Positions 14,990-24,782 of a DNA stretch of 45,071 nt are shown here, one piece after another (the stretch's first letter is position 1; each line of letters starts with the position of its first letter). The stretch lies in assembly GCA_050486545.1 (NCBI GenBank), contig JBJHDM010000025.1, positions 1 to 45,071 on the forward strand, given 5' to 3'. Position numbers and translations under genes: made by a program. Source of the stretch: DAOMNN01 sp050486545 (GTDB lineage Bacteria; Pseudomonadota; Gammaproteobacteria; Burkholderiales; Rhodocyclaceae). The notes below the pieces were generated by a model, which did no database searches, was not told where the DNA came from, and saw nothing but the letters and a program-made list of their open reading frames with translations.

Positions 14990-17214
14990 TGTGTGTCCTC
15001 GCGTTCCGGCAGCGTACACGGCAGGGTGACCGAAAACCGGCTTCCCGAACCCCATCGGCTTTCGACCGTGATCCGCCCGCCCATGAGCTCCGTAAGGCGC
15101 CTGCAGATGGCCAACCCCAGGCCCGTTCCTTCGTGCGCGCGAGAAAGGGTCGAATCGATCTGGCGAAACGGCTTGAACAGCATCGAAAGATCCTCCGGCT
15201 TGATACCACAGCCGGTATCGGCGATCGTGATCGTGACGGCCGGGATCGGTTCCGTGACGCCCTCCGGCAGGAAATCGACTTCCTTGCAAGCATGCAGGGT
15301 CACGCTGCCCTTTTCCGTGAACTTGAGCGCGTTGCTCAGCAGATTGAGCAGGATCTGCTCGACGCGACGGGCATCGCCGGTCATTGGAGGAAGCTCGTCC
15401 TCGACGTGCACGACCAATTCCAGGCCTTTCCTTGCGGCCTGCGGGCGTACGAGCGAGGCGACCTTGTCGAGCGACGATGGCAGGTCGAAACGTTCGCGTG
15501 CGACATCGAACTGTCCTGCTTCGATCTTCGAGATGTCCAGCACGTCGTTGATCAGGGCGAGAAGGTGCCGTGCGCTGGTCTGTACCATGCCGAGTTGCTT
15601 GTTCTGCTCGTCGTTGAGCGGGCCGGCCAGTTGCTGCAGCAGGATGCCGGTGAAGCCGATGATCGAGTTCAGCGGCGTACGCAGTTCGTGGCTCATCGTG
15701 GCCAGGAAGGCGGATTTCAGGCGGTCGGCCGCTTCGGCCGCATGCTTTGCCACGAGCAGTTCGCGGTTTGCCGTCTCCAGCTCTTCGGTACGTTCCCGCA
15801 CCCGGTGCTCGAGCACCTGGGCCTCGTGCTGCATGGCGGCATAGAGGCGTGCGTTCTCGATCGCGAGGGCGATCGGCGCGCACAGGTCGCTGACCTGCTC
15901 GAGCCGGCGCGGGGACGGGGGGCGCTCTCGGCGGGAATGCAGGCACAGCACCCCGATCGTTCGCTCGCGTACGGCGACCGGAAACATCAGGTTCCAGCGC
16001 ACCCCCGGGTCGCGCGCATGGACGCACGGGGTGATGGAATCGGACTTGCGCGCATCGAGGACGAGGTAGCGCTGACCCTTTTCGGGGAGAACCGGCACGG
16101 CAAGGCTCGGGCAGGTCGAGGCGCGAAGACTGTTGTCGTGTGGCGGGCCGTCGGCCGGGCAGGCATCGAGGGTTGCACTCACCTCAAGCCGGTCCAGTCC
16201 CGGATCGTAGAGGCAGAACACCCCGCCATCACAGCCGCTGAGATCGCGTGCGCCCTGCAGGGCCTCCTTCAGGACCGAAGGCAGGTCCAGCCGTGTGGTC
16301 GTCGTACGCAGGGTGCGGTTGACGACTTGCGCCTCCTCGTGTCGGGTCTGGAGCTGGCGGGTGCGCAGTGCAACCTGCCAGCGCAGCATTCCAAGCCAGA
16401 CGACGAATGCGAGGATCAGCGCCACGGTTGCGGCGGCTGCGGCGGGAAGCCAGTGCGGGCTGGCTGTCGGGCGCCATTCCCCCGACAGCCAGCTTCGCAG
16501 CGAATCGTAATAGGCGGACGATGGATCGCTCTTCAAGTCCAGCAGACGGCGGTCGATGGCCGCCAGGATGTGCGGCGGGGCGTCGCGACGGGCGGCGAAA
16601 TGCAGCGTGGACGGATTGAAGATGACGGCGGTGTCGACGAGTCCGAAGCGCTCCGCATGCCGGGTGCCGTAGAAGCGGTTCGTCACGACGGCTTCGGCCC
16701 GGCCCTCGGAGACCGCGGTGAAGGCGGCATCGAAGTCCGGGAATGCGACGAGTTCGATCCGGACGTCGAAACCGGCCGCCATCTGCACGAGTTGCTCCTG
16801 CTGTACCGATCCTTCGAGCACCGCAGTACGTCTTCCGTGAAGATCGAGCAGGGAACGGATGCCGCTGTCGGGCTGGGCATAGACCTGCTGCCAGCTCGAC
16901 AGGACCGGCTCGGGGTGGAAGGCGAACAGGGCTTTCCGCTCCGGGGTGAGCGCGACGTCGGGCATGAGGTCGATCTCGCCCGCCTGGAGTCTGGCGAGGC
17001 CCTCGCCCCAGGTTCCCGGAACGTACTCGATCGTCCAGCCTTCGCTCGCGGCGATCGCTTCGATGATGTCGACAAAGATGCCTTCGCCACGCCCGGTGGG
17101 GCCGAAATCGACTTTCGGACTGTTCTGGTAGAGGCCGATGCGCAGGCGCTCGCTCGGCAGCGCCAGGCTGTCGATCGGAAGGAGCAAGGCGAGAGCGACG
17201 AGAAGGGCGCGCAT
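14986..17214 (-). CDS. Sensor histidine kinase with periplasmic SBP_bac_3 sensor, GAF, HisKA and HATPase
   Basis: 742 residues from the ATG at 17214, which opens with a signal-like hydrophobic segment MRALLVALALLLPIDSLAL. A periplasmic amino-acid-binding-like (SBP_bac_3) sensor covers about 24-245, as in BvgS/EvgS-type kinases. One membrane segment is at about 262-285, then GAF (about 320-480). HisKA has FLATMSHELRTPLNSIIGF with phospho-acceptor His509. HATPase_c carries the N box NLLSNALKF and the G boxes ADTGCGI and GTGLGLAI. There is no receiver in the protein itself; the next two genes supply two separate receivers. An in-frame ATG at 17307 has no membrane-targeting logic and was rejected. 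The ligand is unknown. Confidence 0.92.
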   Translation of the reverse strand: MRALLVALALLLPIDSLALPSERLRIGLYQNSPKVDFGPTGRGEGIFVDIIEAIAASEGWTIEYVPGTWGEGLARLQAGEIDLMPDVALTPERKALFAFHPEPVLSSWQQVYAQPDSGIRSLLDLHGRRTAVLEGSVQQEQLVQMAAGFDVRIELVAFPDFDAAFTAVSEGRAEAVVTNRFYGTRHAERFGLVDTAVIFNPSTLHFAARRDAPPHILAAIDRRLLDLKSDPSSAYYDSLRSWLSGEWRPTASPHWLPAAAAATVALILAFVVWLGMLRWQVALRTRQLQTRHEEAQVVNRTLRTTTTRLDLPSVLKEALQGARDLSGCDGGVFCLYDPGLDRLEVSATLDACPADGPPHDNSLRASTCPSLAVPVLPEKGQRYLVLDARKSDSITPCVHARDPGVRWNLMFPVAVRERTIGVLCLHSRRERPPSPRRLEQVSDLCAPIALAIENARLYAAMQHEAQVLEHRVRERTEELETANRELLVAKHAAEAADRLKSAFLATMSHELRTPLNSIIGFTGILLQQLAGPLNDEQNKQLGMVQTSARHLLALINDVLDISKIEAGQFDVARERFDLPSSLDKVASLVRPQAARKGLELVVHVEDELPPMTGDARRVEQILLNLLSNALKFTEKGSVTLHACKEVDFLPEGVTEPIPAVTITIADTGCGIKPEDLSMLFKPFRQIDSTLSRAHEGTGLGLAICRRLTELMGGRITVESRWGSGSRFSVTLPCTLPEREDTQ

Positions 17215-17348
17215 GGACCCGGGGCGACGCGCTGCCGGAACTGCGGGCAGGTCGTGCAGCCGTTGTGGTTGTACGGCCAGCTTACGCCAGCATTCAGCCA
17301 ATGCCAACTGCGTTGCGATGAAGATCTGGAGACGGTGCCGTCAAGGCA

Positions 17349-20300
17349 TCAGGCCGGTCGGATGGGGTTTGCCGGGCAGGGAAGAAACCTCTCCTCGAAT
17401 GCTTCTGCAGGCAGCGGCCGGGCGAACAGATACCCTTGCATGAAGCGGCAACCCCGTTCGGCCAGAAAGTCCCGTTGTGCAGCGTTCTCGACGCCTTCGG
17501 CGACGACGTGCATGCCGAGGTCGCGTGCCATCGAAAGGGCGGCGGTGGACACCGCGGCGTCTTCGGCGTCGCCGGGCAGGTCCTGGATGAAGGAGCGGTC
17601 TAGCTTGAGCCGCGAAATGGGGAAGCGCTTGAGATAGGCAAGGCTCGAATAGCCGGTCCCGAAATCGTCCAGCGCGAGGGTCAGGCCCAGCTCCCGCAGG
17701 TGCGACAGCACCCGTGACAGGTCTTCGGAAGGCTGCATCAGGACACTCTCGGTGATCTCGAACTCGATTGCGTCCGCGCTCGCCCCGCTGTCGGCCAGGA
17801 TCGAGCGAATGCCATCGACGAAGTCGGGTCGTCGGAACTGCAGCGCGGAGATATTGATGGCGACGGTAAGTTCTCCGTGACCTTCGTCGCGCCAGCGTGC
17901 CTGTTGGCGGCAGGCTTCCCGCATCACCCAGGACCCCAGCGGAACGATCAGCCCGGAGTCTTCGGCGATCGGGATGAATCGGTCGGGCATGATGAGGCCC
18001 AGTTCCGGGTGGTTCCAGCGGACGAGGGCCTCGGCACCGATCACGCGGTCCTGCACGACGTCGATCTGCGGCTGGTAGTGCAGGACCAGTTCGTCGCGCT
18101 CGATCGCGCGGCGCAGGCCGGTTTCGAGCATCATCCGTTCGAGTGCGCGCACGTTCATGTCGGCGACGAAGAACTGGTAGTTGTTGCGTCCGGCATCCTT
18201 TGCGCCGTACATCGCGATGTCGGCATGCTTGAGCAGCGTGTCGACGTCCGAACCGTCGCCGGGGAAGACCGCGATGCCGATGCTCACCGAGAGATTCAGT
18301 TCGTGACCGTCGATCTCGATCGGGGTGGTCAGTGCCGAGAGCATTTTCTGGGCGACCGTCGCCGCATCCTCGGGACGGGTGAGGCGAGGCAGGAGGGCGA
18401 CGAACTCGTCTCCTCCCAGGCGGGCCAGCACATCCTCTTCGCGGACGCTGTCGGCCAGCCGTCGTGCGACCGAGATCAGCAACTTGTCGCCCGTCGTGTG
18501 CCCGAGCGAGTCGTTGACCGTCTTGAAATGGTCCAGGTCGAGGAACAGGATGGCCAGGGTGTCGTGATGGCGTTGCGCGGCCTGCAACGCGGCGCGTGCC
18601 CGCAGCAGCCACAGGCTGCGGTTCGGAAGCCCGGTCAGCGCATCGTAGTGGGCGAGCTGCTGGATCTCCGCTTCGGCCTTGCGGGCATCGGTGACGTCCT
18701 GTGCCGTGCCGCGCACGCGCGTCAGTTGGGTTCCAGTCCAGTCGTTCTCGATCAGGAGGTGAAGAATGCGGCCGGGGATCCTCTCGGTTCGACAGTCCAT
18801 CGAAATGGCCCCGGGTTCGAGCATGAGGCGCTCGATGGCATTGCGCAGGCGGACCCGGTCGTCGCGCACGATCGAATGGAGCAAGCCTTCCCGGGAAAGC
18901 ATGCTGCCGGGCGGCAGACCGAGCAGATTGCACAAGCCCTCCGAGCAGATCAGTCGGTCGTTGAAGGGGTCGATTTCCCAACTGCCCATCTTCGCGATGC
19001 GCTGGGCCCGGCTCAGCGCCGCCTGTTCCTCCTGAAGGCTCCAGGTGGTGGCGGCCAGTTCGGACGTGCGGCGTGCGACCAGGTCCGAGATGCGTCGGGC
19101 CTGTCCCGTGGTCATCAGCAGGAAAGCCCCCAGGATTCCGGTCGTGAAGAGGCCGACGGCGATCGTCGTCCAGGCGGCCCAGGTACGCAGGTCCGACATG
19201 TACGTGTCGTTCGCGCGCAGGCGGATCTGCCAGTTCCGTTCGGCGAAGGTGACGGGATAGGCGCGGGAAGGGTTGCCCCGCATCCATCGCTCTTCAACAC
19301 AATCCTCCGAGCCGGAGAGCCGCCGATTGCCGGCGGGCGCGTCCAGATCGACCAGGCAGAACTCGAGCTGGCGGTGGGCGATGTCGGTCAGCGTCGCAGC
19401 AAGCATGTCGTCCATGCGGAAGGCGCCGGTGACCAGGCCCTGGGGATTCGGTGAGCGTCCGAGCAACTCGTCCGGCGGGCCGAACACGGCGTGATAGACC
19501 ACGACGCCGCGCTGTGCGCCCCGCTCCTGGGTCAGCGTGAAACTCTCGCTGGCATGCGGACGGCCGCTTCGCAGTGCATCCTCGATTGCGCGGCGTGATG
19601 CCGGGATGGACAGCGGGTTCAGTCCGAGGACGCTTTGGTTCTGCTCGAACGGCTCGACGTACAGAATCGGCAGGTAGAACTCCGCGGCACCGGCGGGCGC
19701 CGTGCGTTCGGGGCGGGATTCATCGCGGTCCAGGACGGTGAAGTCGCTTCGATCGGTACTTTGAACACGATTCTCGAATGCCTCGCGCGTCGCTCCGGAT
19801 ACGTAGGGGTTCCAACTGAAGTTCTGCGTGCCCGGATGGCGTGACAGCAAGGGGGCGACGAACTCGCGGAACGCGTGCCGATCGAGTTGCGGAGACAGTG
19901 CGACGAAGCGCTCGATCGCCAACAGCATGTCGAGCTGTGTCTGGAGCCGCTTGTCGACAAGGGTTGCGGCACCTTCGGCCTCGCGCATGAACTCGGTGCG
20001 GATGCGCTGCTCCTCGCTGTCGCGCATCGCCAGATAGACGGCTGCCGTCAGTACGGTCGCGACGAGCAGCGGGAATGCCACGGCAAGGCGTCTCGGACGC
20101 CACAGCTCCCGCGGGCGACCGAGGAAGACGAACATCAACGGCGCGGCGATGAGGGTTCCAAGGGTATCGCCGACCCACCAGGTCCACCAGTTGAACAGGC
20201 CGTCCTGGGGGAGGATGACGCCCGTGTGGATCAGGGTCGGAACGGCAACCGAGGCCGCGACCAGACAACTCAGTGGTACGACCACCAACAGGAAGCAGGA

Positions 20301-20669
20301 GATGCTGCGTGTCGTGTCCAGAGCATTCGGGAATCCGACCAGGCGCCGTGCAAGCCAGTACCCGGCAAGCGCCTGCAGGGTCGCGCCGATGGCGGGAACG
20401 ACAATTGCCCATGCCGGAGGGATCGCGCCGCTCTGGGCCGAGGCCATGAGCTGAACCGCGATCGAGCCTGCGAATACCCCTGGCCAGGCACCGGCTCCAT
20501 AGATCAGCAGGGTGGAGAGTGCAATGCCCGCGGGAGGGAAAACGACCGCGACATAATCCGGGGGTGCCGTGATCTGGAGTGAGATCCAACCGACCATCGC
20601 ATAGGCGATGGCCAGTCCGGCGGAGACGCGGAGCGCGAGCCTCGGTGCGCGAAGATGGGATTCAGCCAC
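17349..20669 (-). CDS. MASE1-CHASE-PAS-GGDEF-EAL membrane c-di-GMP protein
   Basis: 1106 residues. The N-terminal MASE1 domain has about eight membrane helices (1-205, with WISLQITAPPDYVAVVFPPAGIAL at the start). A further helix leads to a periplasmic CHASE domain (about 240-440, FSWNPYV and VLGLNP) and another helix near 490-510. PAS (about 545-665), GGDEF (motif 752-756, I-site REED) and EAL (Glu880 in AEALVRW) follow. The DDFGTGYSSL, KLDRSF and AEGVEN segments are intact, so both activities are possible. It lies 134 bases upstream of the histidine kinase gene on the same strand and is divergent from ppiD. The start follows from the hydrophobic N-terminus. Confidence 0.93.
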   Translation of the reverse strand: MAESHLRAPRLALRVSAGLAIAYAMVGWISLQITAPPDYVAVVFPPAGIALSTLLIYGAGAWPGVFAGSIAVQLMASAQSGAIPPAWAIVVPAIGATLQALAGYWLARRLVGFPNALDTTRSISCFLLVVVPLSCLVAASVAVPTLIHTGVILPQDGLFNWWTWWVGDTLGTLIAAPLMFVFLGRPRELWRPRRLAVAFPLLVATVLTAAVYLAMRDSEEQRIRTEFMREAEGAATLVDKRLQTQLDMLLAIERFVALSPQLDRHAFREFVAPLLSRHPGTQNFSWNPYVSGATREAFENRVQSTDRSDFTVLDRDESRPERTAPAGAAEFYLPILYVEPFEQNQSVLGLNPLSIPASRRAIEDALRSGRPHASESFTLTQERGAQRGVVVYHAVFGPPDELLGRSPNPQGLVTGAFRMDDMLAATLTDIAHRQLEFCLVDLDAPAGNRRLSGSEDCVEERWMRGNPSRAYPVTFAERNWQIRLRANDTYMSDLRTWAAWTTIAVGLFTTGILGAFLLMTTGQARRISDLVARRTSELAATTWSLQEEQAALSRAQRIAKMGSWEIDPFNDRLICSEGLCNLLGLPPGSMLSREGLLHSIVRDDRVRLRNAIERLMLEPGAISMDCRTERIPGRILHLLIENDWTGTQLTRVRGTAQDVTDARKAEAEIQQLAHYDALTGLPNRSLWLLRARAALQAAQRHHDTLAILFLDLDHFKTVNDSLGHTTGDKLLISVARRLADSVREEDVLARLGGDEFVALLPRLTRPEDAATVAQKMLSALTTPIEIDGHELNLSVSIGIAVFPGDGSDVDTLLKHADIAMYGAKDAGRNNYQFFVADMNVRALERMMLETGLRRAIERDELVLHYQPQIDVVQDRVIGAEALVRWNHPELGLIMPDRFIPIAEDSGLIVPLGSWVMREACRQQARWRDEGHGELTVAINISALQFRRPDFVDGIRSILADSGASADAIEFEITESVLMQPSEDLSRVLSHLRELGLTLALDDFGTGYSSLAYLKRFPISRLKLDRSFIQDLPGDAEDAAVSTAALSMARDLGMHVVAEGVENAAQRDFLAERGCRFMQGYLFARPLPAEAFEERFLPCPANPIRPA

Positions 20670-20739
20670 GTAATCGGTTCCTGCCTTCCAGGCGTGCTTG
20701 CCGAATATGGGTCGGAAGATCTCTGGCGCAAAGCATATT

Positions 20740-20769
20740 CTGGCCTGGCGGCCGGCACAATGCGATAAT
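20740..20769 (+). promoter_or_regulatory. Possible sigma-70 promoter of ppiD
   Basis: CTGGCC (20740-20745), an 18-base spacer and GATAAT (20764-20769) lie about 70 bases upstream of the ppiD start. The -10 matches five of six bases and the -35 only three. The 168-base divergent interval 20670-20837 must hold promoters for both flanking genes. Confidence 0.35.
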
Positions 20770-20837
20770 CCACAGTTCGACTACGGCACCGCGGTGTCGC
20801 CGTGTCTTAATTCGCATGATCTGACGGAAGCCAATCG

Positions 20838-22736
20838 ATGTTTGAGGCAGTTCGAAAAAACAAGCGCATCTCGCAGGTGATCCTCGCGATCATCATCGTC
20901 CCGTTCGCCTTCTTCGGCATGGATGCGTACTTCAGCGGTTCGCCGGGTGGGGCCGAAGTGGCAGCGGTCGGGGGGTCGAAGATCTCCGTGATCGAGTTCG
21001 ATCAGGCCTTGCGCGACCAACAGGACCGGCTGCGTGAGATGACCGGAGGGCAGATCGACCGGGCCCAGTTCGAGTCGGAGGAATTCCGTCGCGCCGTTCT
21101 CGAAAGCCTGATCAACCAGCGCGTCCTGCTGCTGCATGCCCTCGACAGCCGCATGGTGGTGAGCGAGCAGCATGTGCAGGAAGTGATCGTTTCGCTGCCT
21201 GCCTTCCAGGAAGACGGGCGTTTCTCGATGGACCGGTACGAGCGCCTGCTGCGGGCGCAAGGGATGTCCCCGGCCATGTTCGAGCGCCAGCTCGCGCAGG
21301 ATCTGCGTACGCAGCAGATTGCGCAGGCGGTCGGGGAGTCGGCGTTCGTGGGCTCCGTCACGGCCCGCCGGATCCTGCTGGCGCAACTCGAGGAGCGCAC
21401 GATCCGTGAGCTCGATTTTCCGGCGGTTCGATTTGCCGACGAGGTTCGGGTGACCGAGGACGAGGTTCGCGCGTTCTACGATGCCAATCCGGACCGGTTC
21501 GAACGTTCCCCGCGGCTCAAGGCGCAGTACGTGGTGTTCGACCAGGATGCGCTTCTCGCACGGATCGAGGTGTCCGACGCAGCCGTCGAAGCCTTCTACG
21601 AGAACAACCGGGAACGCTTTGGACAGCCCGAAGAGCGCCGTGCGCGGCACATCCTGATCCAGGTGCCGCCCGGGGCGTCCGGTGATGAGACCGATGCTGC
21701 ACGAACCCGCGCGACGGATCTGCTCGACCAGCTGCGAGATGCCCCGGATCGTTTCGAGGAACTCGCGCGGGAACATTCCGAAGATCCGGGTTCGGCGGCC
21801 CAGGGCGGCGACCTCGGCTACTTCGGCCCCGGAGCGATGGTGGCCGAATTCGAGGATGCCGTGTTCGCGCTCGCCGAGGGCGAGATCAGCGACGTGGTGC
21901 AGTCCGATTTCGGCTTCCACGTCATCCAGCTCACCGGGATCCAGCCAACCACGGTCCTGCCGCTCGAATCGGTGCGCGACGAGATTGTCGAGGAACTGGC
22001 GCGGCAGGAGGTCTCGCGGGAATTCGCGCTGCTTGCCGAGCAGTTCGCCAACACCGTCTATGAGCAGCCCGACAGCCTCGAGCCGGTTGCCGATCTCATG
22101 AAGCTGGAGATCCGGACCAGCGACTGGGTCAGCCGGGAGGGCGGGCGACTCGGCCGATTCGACGACGCGCGACTCGTCCAGGCCCTGTTTGCGGAGGATG
22201 CGCGGGTGCACGGTGAAAACATCGAGGCAATCGAGGTCGAACGCGGCACGCTGGTGTCGGCACGGGTGATCGAGTATGAGGAGGCGCAACGTCTGCCGTT
22301 CGAGGAAGTGCGCGCCGCAATCCAGGAGATGCTGCGCGACGAGGCTGCTGCCCGGATCGCCCGTGAACGGGGTGAGGCGACGCTGGCCAGCCTGAACGCC
22401 GGCGAGACGCCGGAGGTGCGCTGGAGTGCAGCGCGAACCGTCCGCCGCGAAACCCCGACCCTGCCGGCGACCGCGATGCAGGCTGTGTTCGGCGCTTCCG
22501 AGTCGTCGCTTCCGGCGCATGTTTCGGCCCTCTCCCCCGACGGGACCTATACGATCTACCGTGTCGAGTCGGTGAGTCGGCCCGAGCCCGATGCGGACGA
22601 CCCGCGTCTGCAGATGGTCGCGGCCGAGTATGCGCGCATCGTTGCCGACAAGGATTTTTCGGCGTATCTGACGTCGCTGCGGGATCGCTACAAGGTCGAA
22701 GTGCGTGCCGCCGCCCTGCGCGGAACGGAGCGCTGA
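20838..22736 (+). CDS. ppiD: Periplasmic folding chaperone PpiD (SurA_N / parvulin)
   Basis: 632 residues. PpiD is anchored in the inner membrane and assists proteins emerging from the Sec translocon. Short cytoplasmic N-terminus MFEAVRKNKRISQ, one membrane anchor (about 12-30, VILAIIIVPFAFFGMDAYF), then a SurA_N-like chaperone region (about 45-220). A parvulin PPIase domain follows at about 270-365 (ARHILIQVPP, AREHSEDPGSAAQGGDLGYFGPGAMV, FGFHVIQL), then a second, degenerate PPIase-like region to the end. GGAAG (20826-20830) precedes the ATG. E. coli PpiD is 623 residues, so the length fits. Confidence 0.93.
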   Translation: MFEAVRKNKRISQVILAIIIVPFAFFGMDAYFSGSPGGAEVAAVGGSKISVIEFDQALRDQQDRLREMTGGQIDRAQFESEEFRRAVLESLINQRVLLLHALDSRMVVSEQHVQEVIVSLPAFQEDGRFSMDRYERLLRAQGMSPAMFERQLAQDLRTQQIAQAVGESAFVGSVTARRILLAQLEERTIRELDFPAVRFADEVRVTEDEVRAFYDANPDRFERSPRLKAQYVVFDQDALLARIEVSDAAVEAFYENNRERFGQPEERRARHILIQVPPGASGDETDAARTRATDLLDQLRDAPDRFEELAREHSEDPGSAAQGGDLGYFGPGAMVAEFEDAVFALAEGEISDVVQSDFGFHVIQLTGIQPTTVLPLESVRDEIVEELARQEVSREFALLAEQFANTVYEQPDSLEPVADLMKLEIRTSDWVSREGGRLGRFDDARLVQALFAEDARVHGENIEAIEVERGTLVSARVIEYEEAQRLPFEEVRAAIQEMLRDEAAARIARERGEATLASLNAGETPEVRWSAARTVRRETPTLPATAMQAVFGASESSLPAHVSALSPDGTYTIYRVESVSRPEPDADDPRLQMVAAEYARIVADKDFSAYLTSLRDRYKVEVRAAALRGTER

Positions 22737-22764
22737 TCGCACTCGGTCATCCAGGAACAGGACG

Positions 22765-22796
22765 CAAAAATGCCCGGGTTCGACCGGGCATTTTTG
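22765..22796. terminator. Bidirectional terminator between ppiD and fabI
   Basis: CAAAAATGCCCGG (22765-22777), loop GTTCGA, CCGGGCATTTTTG (22784-22796). The stem is flanked by A5 and T5, so it works in both directions for the convergent ppiD and fabI genes. Confidence 0.95.
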
Positions 22797-22823
22797 TGTG
22801 CGGAGAAAACCCCGATCGGCTTT

Positions 22824-23615
22824 TCAGCCCTGGTTGGAATTTCCCAAGGCCGTCGTATTGAAGCCGCCGTCGACGTACAGGATCTCGCCGGTGATACCGC
22901 TGGCCAGATCCGAGCACAGGAAGGCCGCCGCGTTGCCCACTTCCTCGATCGTGACGTTGCGCCGCAGGGGTGCATTGCGCTCGTTGAACGACAAGAGCTT
23001 GCTGAAGCTGCCGATTCCGGCTGCTGCGAGGGTCTTGATCGGTCCGGCCGAGATGGCGTTGACGCGAGTGCCCTCGGGGCCCATGCAGGCTGCGAGGTAG
23101 CGGACCGAAGCCTCCAGGCTGGCCTTGGCCAGACCCATGATGTTGTAGTTCGGCATCGTGCGTACGGCACCCAGGTAGGACAGCGTCAGCATGGTGCCGT
23201 TGCGGCCCTGCATCAGCGGCCGGGCGGCCTTGGCCATGAGCGGGAAGCTTCCCGCACTGATCTCCTGCGAGATGCGGAAGGCCTCGCGCGAGAAACCGTC
23301 GAGAAAATCCCCTTCGAGTGCATCCGTGGGCGCGAAGGCGATCGAATGCACGAAGCCGTCCAGACCGTCCCAGACCTTGCCGATTTCGTCGAACAGGGCC
23401 GTGATCTCGGCATCGCTTTGCACGTCACACGGAAATACCCGGGTGCTGCCGAACTCGGCTGCCAACTTCGAGATGCGCTCCTTGAACCGCTCGTTCTGGT
23501 AGGTAAACGCAAGCTCCGCACCCTCGCGGTGCATGGCCTTGGCGATGCCGTAGGAGATCGAACGGTTGCTGAGGAGGCCCGTGATCAGAATGCGTTTGCC
23601 GGAAAGAAAGCCCAT
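22824..23615 (-). CDS. fabI: Enoyl-[acyl-carrier-protein] reductase (NADH) FabI
   Basis: 263 residues. FabI catalyses the last reduction of each fatty acid elongation cycle. It is an atypical SDR protein: N-terminal MGFLSGKRILITGLLSNRSISYGIA is characteristic. Tyr147, Tyr157 and Lys164 (YNIMGLAK) match E. coli Tyr146, Tyr156 and Lys163. The C-terminal ILYVDGGFN segment is present. I chose the ATG at 23615, since the longer frame to 23867 adds arginine-rich, non-conserved sequence. Confidence 0.97.
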   Translation of the reverse strand: MGFLSGKRILITGLLSNRSISYGIAKAMHREGAELAFTYQNERFKERISKLAAEFGSTRVFPCDVQSDAEITALFDEIGKVWDGLDGFVHSIAFAPTDALEGDFLDGFSREAFRISQEISAGSFPLMAKAARPLMQGRNGTMLTLSYLGAVRTMPNYNIMGLAKASLEASVRYLAACMGPEGTRVNAISAGPIKTLAAAGIGSFSKLLSFNERNAPLRRNVTIEEVGNAAAFLCSDLASGITGEILYVDGGFNTTALGNSNQG

Positions 23616-23692
23616 CGTGGTGTGACTCCATCTTGTTGATCGCGGGATTATAGCGTAGCAGGCGGGATGGCCCGCCCGCCGATGCCCGCCCG

Positions 23693-24271
23693 TCAGACGA
23701 AGGGACGGACGCCGAACAGCCAGGCGTGCAGATAGCGCGCGAAAACGAACCAGGCAACCAGGCCGACGACGACGGCCAGGAGGTCGTAGCGCATCGAGTG
23801 CGCTGCACGCACGACCCCGCGAGCCCGGTCCCGTGCGCGTGCAGAGGTGAAGCAGACGACCGCCCATACGAGAAAACTACCGAACAGAAGCAGGTCGGCG
23901 AGCGTGCCGTTCGCGAGCAGGTGGGCGAGTGCCCACAGTTTGGTTCCGGCCAGCATCGGGTGTCCGACGCGTGCGCGCAGCCGGGTGCCGGGGACGTAGG
24001 CCGCGACGATGAGGATGAAGGCCGGCAAGGTCAGCAGCGCCGCCAGATGGCGCGTCCACATTGGCGGGAACCAGAGGTAGACGGGGTCGAGGCGGGACAG
24101 TCCGTAGCCCCAGATGATCAACGCGAAGCCGGCGAGGGATGCCACGGTGTAGGCGACTTTCCAGGCGGATTCGCCGAAACGCGCGACCTGCCGGGTGCGC
24201 CAGCCGTCGGCGACGATGCGGATCGAGTGGGTGCCGAGAAACAGTGCGAGTCCTAGGATGAGAATCAGCAT
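23693..24271 (-). CDS. NnrU family membrane protein
   Basis: 192 residues with about five or six membrane helices. The N-terminus MLILILGLALFLGTHSIRI is diagnostic of NnrU (PF07298). NnrU-type proteins are associated with nitrite/nitric-oxide respiration in denitrifiers and are related to isoprenoid-metabolism membrane proteins such as DUF1295/Z-ISO, but their biochemical role is unsettled. The ATG at 24271 has GGAG nine bases upstream; an ATG five codons earlier (24286) is in frame but has none. It lies just after smpB on the same strand and may share its transcript. No nitrite or NO reductase gene is nearby. Confidence 0.85.
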   Translation of the reverse strand: MLILILGLALFLGTHSIRIVADGWRTRQVARFGESAWKVAYTVASLAGFALIIWGYGLSRLDPVYLWFPPMWTRHLAALLTLPAFILIVAAYVPGTRLRARVGHPMLAGTKLWALAHLLANGTLADLLLFGSFLVWAVVCFTSARARDRARGVVRAAHSMRYDLLAVVVGLVAWFVFARYLHAWLFGVRPFV

Positions 24272-24295
24272 CTTGGGAGTCTCCATGGGGAAGTT

Positions 24296-24742
24296 TCAGG
24301 TCTTGACCCGCATCAGCCGTGCCTTTTCCCGCTCCCAGTCGCGCTTCTTGTCGTCTTCGCGCTTGTCATACTGCTTCTTGCCCTTCGCAAGGCCGACGGT
24401 GGCCTTGATCCGCCCCTTGGAGTAATGCAGGTCGAGCGGGACGAGGGTGAAGCCGGCGCGTTCGACCTTGCCGATGAGCTTCGAGATCTCGGCGGCGTGC
24501 AGGAGCAGTTTGCGCGTGCGGGTCGGGTCGGCCCGGACGTGCGTCGATGCGCTCGTGAGCGGAGTGATGTGCATCCCGAGGATGAACAACTCCTCGTCGC
24601 GGAGGATGATGTAGGCCTCCTTGATGTTCGCCCTTCCCGCACGGATGGCCTTGACTTCCCAGCCTTCGAGCACGAGTCCCGCCTCGTACTTCTCTTCGAT
24701 GAAATAGTCGTGGAAAGCCTTGCGGTTGTCGATGATGCTCAT
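24296..24742 (-). CDS. smpB: SsrA-binding protein SmpB (trans-translation)
   Basis: 148 residues, standard SmpB length. SmpB binds tmRNA and brings it to stalled ribosomes. Conserved segments are NRKAFHDYFIEEKYEAGLVLEGWEVKAIR at the start, RKLLLHAAEISKLIGKVE in the middle and the basic C-terminal tail (KGKKQYDKREDDKKRDWEREKARL) that enters the mRNA channel. Divergent from ratA, an arrangement common in betaproteobacteria. The tmRNA gene is not in the window. Confidence 0.97.
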   Translation of the reverse strand: MSIIDNRKAFHDYFIEEKYEAGLVLEGWEVKAIRAGRANIKEAYIILRDEELFILGMHITPLTSASTHVRADPTRTRKLLLHAAEISKLIGKVERAGFTLVPLDLHYSKGRIKATVGLAKGKKQYDKREDDKKRDWEREKARLMRVKT

Positions 24743-24782
24743 GGGAATGTTGGCCAGGATGCTTTGCCGGCAGGGCTTGCGG

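Noticed and set aside
20781..22742. 653-codon open frame antisense to ppiD
   Set aside because: Shadow frame of a conserved gene; it covers the same interval and has no recognisable motif.
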